From the IMG/VR virus record IMGVR_UViG_3300037427_001009, positions 1 to 36,817 of that record: a DNA stretch of 36,817 nucleotides. One strand, 5' to 3'. Of the stretch, positions 31,183-36,817 are shown piece by piece. This DNA is from a virus. Position numbers and translations under genes: made by a program. Position 1 is the stretch's first letter. Each line of letters starts with the position of its first letter. The notes under the pieces were generated by a model. It was not told the origin of the DNA. It saw only the letters and a list, made by a program, of their open reading frames with translations, and searched no databases.

Positions 31183-32028
31183 TTAAAAGTCTCCAATACT
31201 TTCTTCTAAATCCATCAATCTGTTATTGATAAAGTAAGTTAGTAATCCAGCTCTGGATGCAACTTCTACATTATCAAATTCATGAAGAATTTGTTTTTTA
31301 TACTCATTAGGTATATAGGTCAAGTCAATAAGACTCCTATTCCTTTGTAAGTTTCTATCTACCTCATCATCATTTGCAACTAATGGGTCTTTGATAATCT
31401 CTCTTTTCTTCTTGGAAAGAGGTCTTTGTCTTATACCCTCAACAAAACAATCATCTTGAGATAGTACATTAGGAACACCATCACCAGTATCACCACCTAT
31501 AATGTGGTCAACAAGATATGCTTCTGCTTGTTCCTTAGTTAGTTTAATATTCTTCTTGGTTATAGGTGAAAATTGTTTCACTTTACTATATCTTTGAAGT
31601 TGTTGAAAATCCTTATCACCACTAACAATCATGATGTTCTCAGTATCACCATACTTTTCACAAAGTACTCCGATGATGTCATCTGCTTCACATCTATCAA
31701 TCATTAGGTATTTATAAGGGAAATTGTCTTTTAATTCTTGTCTGATTGTAGTTATGCAATCAAATATTAGACCCCAATCTTTGGTATCGTTGTCTCTTCC
31801 TTTCTTACGATTTGCTTTGTAAGGTGGGAATACATCTTTTCTCCATACACCATGAGAGTCATCTGCAAGGACTAACTCTCCAAATGTTCTATGGTATCTT
31901 TTACGATACATTGCAAGGGATTTCAGTGCAATGTGTCTTACTAGAGGTTCATCTATTGGTTCTGTTCCACCTCTGGTCTGTGCCATTAGTGACGCAATTA
32001 GAACCTGCGTTAGGTCAATTAAAATCAT
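31183..32028 (-). CDS. rnh: Ribonuclease H / 5'-3' flap nuclease (T4 rnh family)
   Basis: The 281-aa length compares with 305 in T4. It removes RNA primers and flaps from lagging strands. FEN-type acidic residues are visible: Asp of MILIDLTQ, 'VLADDSHGVWRKDVFPPYKANR' in parts (ADDSHGVWRK, FPPYKANRK), 'RCEADDIIGVL' (E-x-D-D), 'SGDKDFQQL' and 'GGDTGDGVPNVL', the last being the helix-hairpin turn. All metal ligands expected in the family appear present. It overlaps the 371-aa gene by four bases. Confidence 0.92.
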   Translation of the reverse strand: MILIDLTQVLIASLMAQTRGGTEPIDEPLVRHIALKSLAMYRKRYHRTFGELVLADDSHGVWRKDVFPPYKANRKKGRDNDTKDWGLIFDCITTIRQELKDNFPYKYLMIDRCEADDIIGVLCEKYGDTENIMIVSGDKDFQQLQRYSKVKQFSPITKKNIKLTKEQAEAYLVDHIIGGDTGDGVPNVLSQDDCFVEGIRQRPLSKKKREIIKDPLVANDDEVDRNLQRNRSLIDLTYIPNEYKKQILHEFDNVEVASRAGLLTYFINNRLMDLEESIGDF

Positions 32029-33140
32029 TCAGTTCTCAATAATATAGTGTGTTCGTTAATTCTTCCTGTAGGTTTAGATGACTTTGTGTTTATTTCATCT
32101 AATACTTTACTTAATACTATTTTACCACCATCTTGGATTCTGTCAAGGAAAAATTCTGTTTTATTTCCTATTTTCTTCATAGCACTAAGATTGTTAAACT
32201 TTTGAATCGTTGTTCCTTTCACTGCAAGACCCATTCTATCCTCTGCAACAAACTTTGTGACTTCCTTGGTCTTGGTATTGAATGTCCATAGTTGCATTGC
32301 ACCCACGATATTCTCTGGGTTAAGTGATGTAATGTGATACTCTGTATCTGTTATCTTGTAGTTTAGATTCTTTATTTGTTCAGTTGAACTATAAACTTTC
32401 TTCCTTCTTTTCTTTCTGTGTTTTTTCTGACCTTCTGCATACTTGTCACATTCACTTCTAATACTAAGAACATATTTGTAATACTCTTTTAATCCTTTCT
32501 TAGATAAGAATGAATATGCTTCTTTTAATTGGTCACACTTACCTTCTAATGTTTCTTCTAATTCTCTTTCAAGATAATGAAAGTTATCTCCAACCTTAAC
32601 TGCAACTGGAGCTGATACTTTTTCTTCTGTTAGATATTTAAACACATCAAATTTGTTTTTAGGGTCATCTAGATAACAATCTAATTGATATTCAATCTCA
32701 CCAGCATATTCATCTGCCTTGTTTTGAATTCTTTCTTGGATTGATACCTTTGGTTTACTCTTCTTTGTTTTATAGAAGTCTTCTTTGATTGACTTTGCAG
32801 AATTGATATCATGGATACATTTACTGACATGTTCTTTTATGAAATCTGTTGTCTTGGGGTCTAGGAGATTATCTTCATAAACACAAGGCACACCTCTAAT
32901 TTGCATCCTTGCAAGTGCTGCAGCAGTCCTAGGAACATATGATAGTTTCTTTATCCCAGTAATGTGTTGTTTTTCATATCCTCTTTGAGACATCCATTCT
33001 GATAACCATTCACCACATGATTTATTATCACTCATGTAGTTATACCAATTTAAACATTTCGATTTGTCTCTAGTATCCTCTTTATGAGGTTCTACACCAT
33101 AATAGATTTCATCAAGAGATTTTTGATTTCTCTTTCCCAT
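32025..33140 (-). CDS. Conserved T4-like phage protein, unknown function
   Basis: This 371-aa protein has an N-terminal region (residues 1-75) with Trp/Cys-rich sequence (CLNWYNYMSDNKSCGEWLSE). A long charged helical middle and a basic Lys/Arg cluster near residue 245 (KKHRKKRRKK) follow. The C-terminal part (FNTKTKEVTKFVAEDRMGLA, GTTIQKFNNLSAMKKIG) is beta-rich. Similar proteins occur in cyanophages, always poorly annotated. Placement next to RNase H suggests nucleic-acid metabolism, inferred from context. Confidence 0.7.
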   Translation of the reverse strand: MGKRNQKSLDEIYYGVEPHKEDTRDKSKCLNWYNYMSDNKSCGEWLSEWMSQRGYEKQHITGIKKLSYVPRTAAALARMQIRGVPCVYEDNLLDPKTTDFIKEHVSKCIHDINSAKSIKEDFYKTKKSKPKVSIQERIQNKADEYAGEIEYQLDCYLDDPKNKFDVFKYLTEEKVSAPVAVKVGDNFHYLERELEETLEGKCDQLKEAYSFLSKKGLKEYYKYVLSIRSECDKYAEGQKKHRKKRRKKVYSSTEQIKNLNYKITDTEYHITSLNPENIVGAMQLWTFNTKTKEVTKFVAEDRMGLAVKGTTIQKFNNLSAMKKIGNKTEFFLDRIQDGGKIVLSKVLDEINTKSSKPTGRINEHTILLRTE

Positions 33141-33158
33141 GTTAATTACTTATACAAT

Positions 33159-33284
33159 TTACTTTTTTGACCTATCTTTTTTCTTTGACTCAGAAACCAT
33201 TTTAGTTGTTTCCCATGCAAAAAAACCCATAAAGATAGTAATACCAAGGGCAAATAGATTATTGACTATTATTTCCCATTCCAT
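33159..33284 (-). CDS. Micro membrane protein, 41 aa
   Basis: The sequence has one membrane helix (NNLFALGITIFMGFFAWE) followed by a Lys-rich cytoplasmic tail (SESKKKDRSKK). It fills the gap between the 371-aa gene and the 111-aa membrane protein. No strong ribosome binding site is seen. Confidence 0.5.
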   Translation of the reverse strand: MEWEIIVNNLFALGITIFMGFFAWETTKMVSESKKKDRSKK

Positions 33285-33326
33285 ATTATTGACTCCAGTA
33301 TGACAAAGTATGACACTTTTCCATTA

Positions 33327-33662
33327 TTATTGAACCAATGCTATTGCAAGATTCCTTATTAAAAACAAAAGACCAACACCATTCAAAAGAATCAATGCCC
33401 TGTCTTTCCATATGACTGCAACCCATAACCAAAGAGTCACTCCAATAGTAGAAAGCATTAAGTCCCACATCTGAAACTCTGGAACACCTCTTATTGCCAT
33501 TGCACCTAATACAAATACAGATGCAATCCACTTAATATACCAATCAAAGGTATACTTTGGTGTTGCAGATTTGAAAATCCTTGTAGAACCTTCCAGTTCT
33601 TGTTTAGTAAAAGTTGTATCAAGTGCTCTCTTGTATAACTTTTTAAATGGATTAAAACTCAT
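33327..33662 (-). CDS. Three-helix membrane protein
   Basis: This 111-aa protein has a basic N-terminal 45 residues (FKKLYKRALDTTFTKQELEG) and then about three membrane helices (about 44-60 IKWIASVFVLGAMAIRG; 68-84 LMLSTIGVTLWLWVAVI; 90-108 LILLNGVGLLFLIRNLAIAL). It could act in lysis or membrane remodelling; nothing decides. Coupled by a TAATG overlap to the basic gene upstream. Confidence 0.65.
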   Translation of the reverse strand: MSFNPFKKLYKRALDTTFTKQELEGSTRIFKSATPKYTFDWYIKWIASVFVLGAMAIRGVPEFQMWDLMLSTIGVTLWLWVAVIWKDRALILLNGVGLLFLIRNLAIALVQ

Positions 33663-33823
33663 TATCTGCCTTGCCCTCGATATCTTTTGTGAGACCTTTT
33701 CTTTGCCTTGTTCATCGTAGACATAGATATCTTTACTTTTCTACCTCTACCGCCCTGTCCAATACTACTAGACTTCCTACTAGGTGTTATTGCGACTATT
33801 CTTAAACTACTTCTTTTTGCCAT
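33662..33823 (-). CDS. Small very basic phage protein
   Basis: This 53-aa protein is about one third Lys/Arg, with SLRIVAITPSRKSSSIGQGG and a C-terminal 'KRSHKRYRGQGR' pattern that recurs in T4-like marine phages. AAGGAAAA precedes the ATG. DNA or RNA binding is suggested by charge only. Confidence 0.65.
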   Translation of the reverse strand: MAKRSSLRIVAITPSRKSSSIGQGGRGRKVKISMSTMNKAKKRSHKRYRGQGR

Positions 33824-33868
33824 TTTTCCTTATTGTTATTGCTCTCATAATTAAGTGAAGAGGACTAC

Positions 33869-33902
33869 GATGATGGGAAAGGAGAGAGTAAACCCTATCA
33901 TC
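33869..33902. other. Hairpin in the 137-nt gap 33824-33960
   Basis: GATGATGGG (33869-33877) pairs with CCC-T-ATCATC (33893-33902) with one bulged base and a 15-nt loop. There is no U-run on either strand. The gap shows no convincing gene; a 16-codon frame inside it lacks a ribosome binding site. Confidence 0.4.
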
Positions 33903-33960
33903 AGCACCTTTAGGAATTAATCCAATTTACAACTGCCATGTGTAGTCTCTTCGAAACTGT

Positions 33961-34125
33961 TTAGTAACCTTGTGACATGTGAGAATAAGAGTCTGGACAA
34001 TCATCCACATTCTTACCACACCCACAAAGACCTTCATCTGATTGTGCATCAAGACTTGCATCAACATGTGCTTGTTGCTCCTCAGTTAAATTTTCGTATT
34101 CTTTTATCATTTCTTCTAATGTCAT
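33961..34125 (-). CDS. Small acidic Cys-rich protein
   Basis: This 54-aa protein has residues 1-32 acidic and helical (LEEMIKEYENLTEEQQAHVD). The C-terminal part has CGCGKNVDDC, three closely spaced cysteines that could bind zinc or iron. The ATG lies about seven bases after a sigma70-type -10 element, so the mRNA may be leaderless or the real start may be Met6. Confidence 0.55.
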   Translation of the reverse strand: MTLEEMIKEYENLTEEQQAHVDASLDAQSDEGLCGCGKNVDDCPDSYSHMSQGY

Positions 34126-34131
34126 AATTCT

Positions 34132-34161
34132 ATTCTACTATTAAATGTACCTATCTGTCAA
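34132..34161 (-). promoter_or_regulatory. Sigma70-type promoter (twin A)
   Basis: TTGACA (plus-strand 34156-34161), an 18-base spacer containing GGTACATTTAATAG, and TAGAAT (34132-34137). The -35 lies inside the end of the 62-aa gene. Nearly identical to the promoter at 35083-35112. Confidence 0.7.
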
Positions 34162-34339
34162 GTTTTATAAATTTCCTTCTTGATTTAGAAAACAACTTGG
34201 AAGGTTTCCCATAGAAGATTTCTTCTTTAGTTCCTGTCTTAATGTATCCTACATTCTGATTCTTATCATTGAAGATGTAAGTATGATTAGGAACTTTTTG
34301 TTCACCCCAATCTGTTATCTCTTTTAAATATGTGTACAT
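34151..34339 (-). CDS. Small basic unknown protein
   Basis: This 62-aa protein is beta-type in sequence with a basic C-terminus (KPSKLFSKSRRKFIKLDR). It overlaps the metalloprotease-like gene by 16 bases. Its 3' end contains the -35 element of the next promoter. No family recognised. Confidence 0.6.
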   Translation of the reverse strand: MYTYLKEITDWGEQKVPNHTYIFNDKNQNVGYIKTGTKEEIFYGKPSKLFSKSRRKFIKLDR

Positions 34340-34683
34340 TGTTTACTCACCTTTTTATGTAATTTAAATTCTAATCGTTTTGCTTCTCGTTCAGATGGAT
34401 ACTCACCATTCAAAAATTGTTTCACATGAATCATTTCATGTGCAAGTGTCTGATACATGTCTTCTTGATTTCGTGTAAGTTCAATTACAATTCCATCTTC
34501 TAAGTTTCCATAACAACATCCTAACCAATCATAAAAATCTTTAGGAAACTTATTATAAACTATAACATCAATCTCTGCACTTTTTATTTTGAGTTCTTGA
34601 CATGCAACATCAACATACTCTATTATTTTTTCTTCATCTTTTAGTTTTCCACCACGAGGGCCTTCACAATAGATGATTACCAT
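34324..34683 (-). CDS. Small zinc metalloprotease-like protein (HExxH)
   Basis: This 119-aa protein has 'YQTLAHEMIHVKQFLNGEY' (about residues 78-96), an HExxH zinc-protease motif. It is followed by 'EREAKRLEFKL', whose Glu could be the third ligand. The size fits minimal SprT-like or minigluzincin phage proteins. It has no signal peptide, so it acts in the cytoplasm if active. Two bases separate it from the preceding gene. Confidence 0.7.
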   Translation of the reverse strand: MVIIYCEGPRGGKLKDEEKIIEYVDVACQELKIKSAEIDVIVYNKFPKDFYDWLGCCYGNLEDGIVIELTRNQEDMYQTLAHEMIHVKQFLNGEYPSEREAKRLEFKLHKKVSKQCTHI

Positions 34684-34684
34684 A

Positions 34685-35056
34685 TTAATCTACCCAGTTA
34701 TATTCTGCTTTGATATCGTTTTCAATGATTGCATCAATAAGTTCTACTGACTCATATGAGTCACCACCTATGTGCCAACCATATTTTTCAGTTGGTGTAC
34801 CACCTGTTTTCCAATTGTAAACTGTTGCTTTAACATATTCCCAATCTTCTTCACCATATTCATCAGTGAAATAAACCTTACCTTCAATACACCATTCAGT
34901 ATTAACTTTTTCGTATGGGTCTCCATTTGAAGTTGTTGGTTTACCAAACAACGAATATAAAGTATCGTAAGTTGTAAAGGTCTCACCTTTCAATGACCCA
35001 CCTATGAAATCATCAGAGATTTCATATTTTATATTGTCTTTATTAAAATCTAACAT
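34685..35056 (-). CDS. Unknown acidic protein, first gene of an early unit
   Basis: This 123-aa protein is acidic and aromatic-rich (WCIEGKVYFTDEYGEEDWEY, YNWKTGGTPTEKYGWHIGG). It is probably a small beta-sheet domain. AGGAG lies 7 nt before the ATG, and a near-consensus sigma70 promoter lies 27 nt upstream, making it the first gene of an early transcript. No family recognised. Confidence 0.7.
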   Translation of the reverse strand: MLDFNKDNIKYEISDDFIGGSLKGETFTTYDTLYSLFGKPTTSNGDPYEKVNTEWCIEGKVYFTDEYGEEDWEYVKATVYNWKTGGTPTEKYGWHIGGDSYESVELIDAIIENDIKAEYNWVD

Positions 35057-35082
35057 TTCTACTCCTATTTAACTACATGTTC

Positions 35083-35112
35083 ATTATACTATTAAATGTA
35101 CCCATGTGTCAA
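35083..35112 (-). promoter_or_regulatory. Consensus sigma70 promoter (twin B)
   Basis: TTGACA (plus-strand 35107-35112), an 18-base spacer and TATAAT (35083-35088), both hexamers perfect. It lies 5 bases beyond the 3' end of the tRNA gene and drives the 123-aa gene leftward. Confidence 0.8.
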
Positions 35113-35116
35113 GTCA

Positions 35117-35192
35117 TGGTGGAGCTGATAGGAATCGAACCTACGACCTACTGGATGCAAACCAGTCGCTCTCCCTACTGAGCTACAGCCCC
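35117..35192 (-). tRNA. tRNA-Ala (UGC)
   Basis: The 76-nt gene folds as a standard cloverleaf on the minus strand. The acceptor GGGGCTG pairs with CAGCTCC (one G-U), with discriminator A and encoded CCA. The anticodon arm ACTGG-TTTGCAT-CCAGT gives anticodon TGC, and the T arm is GTAGG-TTCGATT-CCTAT. Its first ten bases overlap the end of the nuclease gene, whose TAG stop is inside the tRNA acceptor/D region, so the mRNA and tRNA must share a transcript. Confidence 0.95.
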
Positions 35193-35518
35193 TTATGTAA
35201 TTTCATGAAGTACTCTGCATCTAGAACGACCAGAGGTTTTTGACGATTTCTTTTGATAACTACGAGAGGTTCGTAGTTTCCAGAATTGGATTCTGCTTGG
35301 TCATAGGCAGACCAAACATTTAGTTTTTCTTGATTTTTGCATTCAATAGAATATGGGAACTTCTCTCGTGCAGCTCTTGCCATGATGACATCTTCACCAC
35401 CTGCTCCCATAGATGTGGATTTGATATCCTCTGGATGGATATCTAATTCTTCAATTAGTCTCTCACGAGTCCACTTTTGTAGGTTTCTACCTTTTGCCTT
35501 TGCACTTTGAGGTTTCAT
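35183..35518 (-). CDS. PD-(D/E)XK nuclease-like protein
   Basis: This 111-aa protein matches small phage Holliday-junction-resolvase-like or VRR-type nucleases. 'SMGAGGEDVIMARAAREKFP' contains the Asp after a GGED turn, and 'YSIECKNQEKLNVWSAYDQA' contains the E-x-K pair, followed by a Gln helix. 'PLVVIKRNRQKPLVVLD' forms the last strands. The final codons GGG-CTG-TAG are also the 5' end of the tRNA-Ala gene. Confidence 0.7.
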   Translation of the reverse strand: MKPQSAKAKGRNLQKWTRERLIEELDIHPEDIKSTSMGAGGEDVIMARAAREKFPYSIECKNQEKLNVWSAYDQAESNSGNYEPLVVIKRNRQKPLVVLDAEYFMKLHKGL

Positions 35519-35532
35519 AATATATCTTATAT

Positions 35533-35706
35533 TTATTCATCAAATTCTAACTCACTTTCGATATCAAATTCATCTTCAATATCAAGGTCTGAACCACAAA
35601 ATGGGCAGTATTTAACTTCATATCCATCACCCAATTCATGTTCTATATCACCTTCTGCACCACACTCCATACAATAAAAAGCCCTTACATTTTCTGGGTC
35701 TTGCAT
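35533..35706 (-). CDS. Small acidic zinc-ribbon protein
   Basis: This 57-aa protein has two knuckles, FYCMECGAEG and YCPFCGSD, spaced about 21 residues. They form a typical rubredoxin-like zinc ribbon, followed by a very acidic tail (LDIEDEFDIESELEFDE). Such proteins often bind RNA polymerase or nucleic acid, but this one is unassigned. GGAG lies 8 nt before the ATG. Confidence 0.65.
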   Translation of the reverse strand: MQDPENVRAFYCMECGAEGDIEHELGDGYEVKYCPFCGSDLDIEDEFDIESELEFDE

Positions 35707-35718
35707 GATTGTTTCTCC

Positions 35719-35970
35719 TTACTTATCGTTCCAGTCTTGTTTATGCCATTTGTCTAGTTGGTCATAACCACCTATGTAAGTCCAAGTATTACTTGATTCC
35801 CTAATTCTAATTTGTGGGAATGTTCTTGCAGTTGGAAACTGTTCAAAGAGTTCTTCTCTTGTGAAATCTACATCCAACTGTTTATAGGTGTATTCATAAC
35901 CATTCTGTTCACATAATGCCTTTGCTTTATCACAATAAGGACATTGTGTTTTTCCAAATATTTCTATCAT
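35719..35970 (-). CDS. grx: Glutaredoxin
   Basis: This 83-aa protein has the full thioredoxin-fold glutaredoxin pattern: active site CPYC (residues 10-13), cis-Pro in TFPQIRI (about residue 52), and GGYDQL near the end. It reduces ribonucleotide reductase with glutathione. Its start overlaps the nrdB stop by four bases (ATGA), so the reductase and its reductant are made together, as in T4 (nrdC) and many phages. Confidence 0.93.
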   Translation of the reverse strand: MIEIFGKTQCPYCDKAKALCEQNGYEYTYKQLDVDFTREELFEQFPTARTFPQIRIRESSNTWTYIGGYDQLDKWHKQDWNDK

Positions 35971-36817
35971 AACTTAAATCCCTCAAATGTATCTTCCTTG
36001 ATATCTTGTTTAATACCACCAATGACATAAGACTCAATCTCTGTCTCTTGAGGTGCGTTCTGTTGACCTTTTGATGTCAACCAATGTTGTGTCCAAGGTA
36101 ATGGATTAGTTCTACTTGATATATCATATATAGGTTTTAAACCAATTGCACGAAGTCTTCTATTTGCAATATACTCTACATATTGACCTAACAATGGTGT
36201 TGATAATCCTAACATACTTCCATGTATGAATAGGTATTCTGCCCACTCTTTCTCTTCTTCTACAGCTTCCTCATACATCTGGTAAACATCTGGTTCACAA
36301 TCCTTCATGACCTTCAACATTACTTTATCTTTCTCTTGGTTCTGATAACACTTCAATATATGTTGTGTGATTGCAAGATGTTGTGCTTCATCCCTTGCAA
36401 TCAAACTGATAATCTTTGCAGACCCTTCCATCTTTTTCATTTCTCCAAATGCAAAAGTACATGCAAATGACACAAAGAAACGAATACCTTCAAGTATGTT
36501 GATACTTATCAATGCAAGATATAATCTTTTCTTAAGTTCATACTCATCCTTAACATATCCTAACTGATATTTGTTTGCATATTCTATGAACTCATCATAT
36601 CTTTTTGTGACTGATTCTGCCCTTGCAATGATTTTCTCATCATCTAGAATTGTATCAAATACTTTTGTTGGGTCTGGATACAGATTCTTTATCATATAAG
36701 TGTAGGAACGACTATGGATGGTCTCCATAAAGTCCCATGCAATGATACATCCTTCTAACTCTGGAAGAGTACAGAAAGGTAGTAATGCAGTTGCAGGGCC
36801 TCTACCTTGAACTGAAT
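35967..36817 (-). CDS. nrdB: Ribonucleotide reductase small subunit NrdB (5' end outside window)
   Basis: 283 C-terminal residues are visible and the reading frame continues to the window edge, so no start is inside. Class Ia di-iron features are present. 'DFMETIHSRSYTYMIKN' supplies the Glu, His and the radical Tyr (E-x-x-H-x-x-x-Y). 'NILEGIRFFVSFACTFAFGE' supplies a bridging Glu, and 'LIARDEAQHLAITQHIL' the last Glu and His. The tail ends in EGFKL, likely docking to NrdA. It makes the tyrosyl radical for dNTP synthesis. Together with glutaredoxin it supplies precursors for phage DNA. Confidence 0.95.
   Translation of the reverse strand, partial: SVQGRGPATALLPFCTLPELEGCIIAWDFMETIHSRSYTYMIKNLYPDPTKVFDTILDDEKIIARAESVTKRYDEFIEYANKYQLGYVKDEYELKKRLYLALISINILEGIRFFVSFACTFAFGEMKKMEGSAKIISLIARDEAQHLAITQHILKCYQNQEKDKVMLKVMKDCEPDVYQMYEEAVEEEKEWAEYLFIHGSMLGLSTPLLGQYVEYIANRRLRAIGLKPIYDISSRTNPLPWTQHWLTSKGQQNAPQETEIESYVIGGIKQDIKEDTFEGFKL

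Noticed and set aside
31709-31716. TATAAATA on the minus strand inside rnh
   Set aside because: It is within the coding sequence, with no gene start at a suitable distance; likely chance.
33869-33902. Hairpin as an intrinsic terminator
   Set aside because: Neither strand has a U-run after the stem.
33883-33960. 16-codon hydrophobic frame (minus strand) as a leader peptide
   Set aside because: No ribosome binding site and no following gene in a coupled position.
1-36817. CRISPR arrays, insertion sequences, integrase or homing endonucleases
   Set aside because: No regularly spaced repeats, transposase, integrase or GIY-YIG/HNH-type homing gene was seen on either strand.

Overview
The window is a continuous, AT-rich piece of a T4-like myovirus genome, almost certainly marine. 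The evidence is a set of T4 core genes: baseplate wedge and hub proteins (gp6, gp7-like, gp25, gp53, gp5, gp27-like, gp48), head completion gp4, the gp26/gp51 tail-assembly pair, gp32, gp59, gp33, RNase H and NrdB. T4 late-type promoters (TATAAATA) are also present. Pelagic-virus traits include a phage bS21 ribosomal protein, 2OG-Fe(II) oxygenases, many micro-genes and low GC. The host cannot be read directly; an AT-rich marine alphaproteobacterium such as SAR11 is a plausible inference.

Layout. (1) 1-14633, minus strand: the baseplate operon, in transcription order gp48, gp53, gp27-like hub, two micro membrane proteins, panD (aspartate decarboxylase), gp5, an unknown protein, gp25, gp6, a small virion protein and a giant gp7-like wedge protein that leaves the window. 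(2) 14634-14675: a near-palindromic divergent late promoter. (3) 14676-19611, plus strand: gp4, a conserved protein, a tail-tube-fold protein, the gp26-like chaperone with a -1 frameshift extension (gp51-like), a holin-like membrane protein and a tape-measure candidate. (4) 19598-20214, minus: two small genes behind a GC-enriched structured leader with its own late promoter. (5) 20242-23606, minus: the T4 33-59-32 replication/late-transcription cluster, enlarged by bS21, a Rossmann-like protein and iscU. (6) 23709-23852: a lone plus-strand micro-gene. (7) 23849-33823, minus: a nuclease, oxygenases, micro-genes, conserved T4-like unknowns, a virion-like protein and RNase H. (8) 33824-36817, minus: small accessory genes, a metalloprotease, tRNA-Ala(UGC), a PD-(D/E)XK nuclease, a zinc ribbon protein, glutaredoxin and the end of nrdB.

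How it fits together: nrdB with glutaredoxin supplies deoxynucleotides. gp32, gp59, RNase H and the RecB-like nuclease serve replication and recombination. gp33 with late promoters switches on the tail and baseplate operons. bS21, tRNA-Ala, IscU and PanD look like host-takeover or metabolic helpers. The most notable items are a catalytically intact panD embedded in the baseplate operon, an intact iscU next to gp33, a U-UUU-UUC frameshift joining gp26 and gp51 homologues, the divergent palindromic late promoter, and a structured 180-nt leader.
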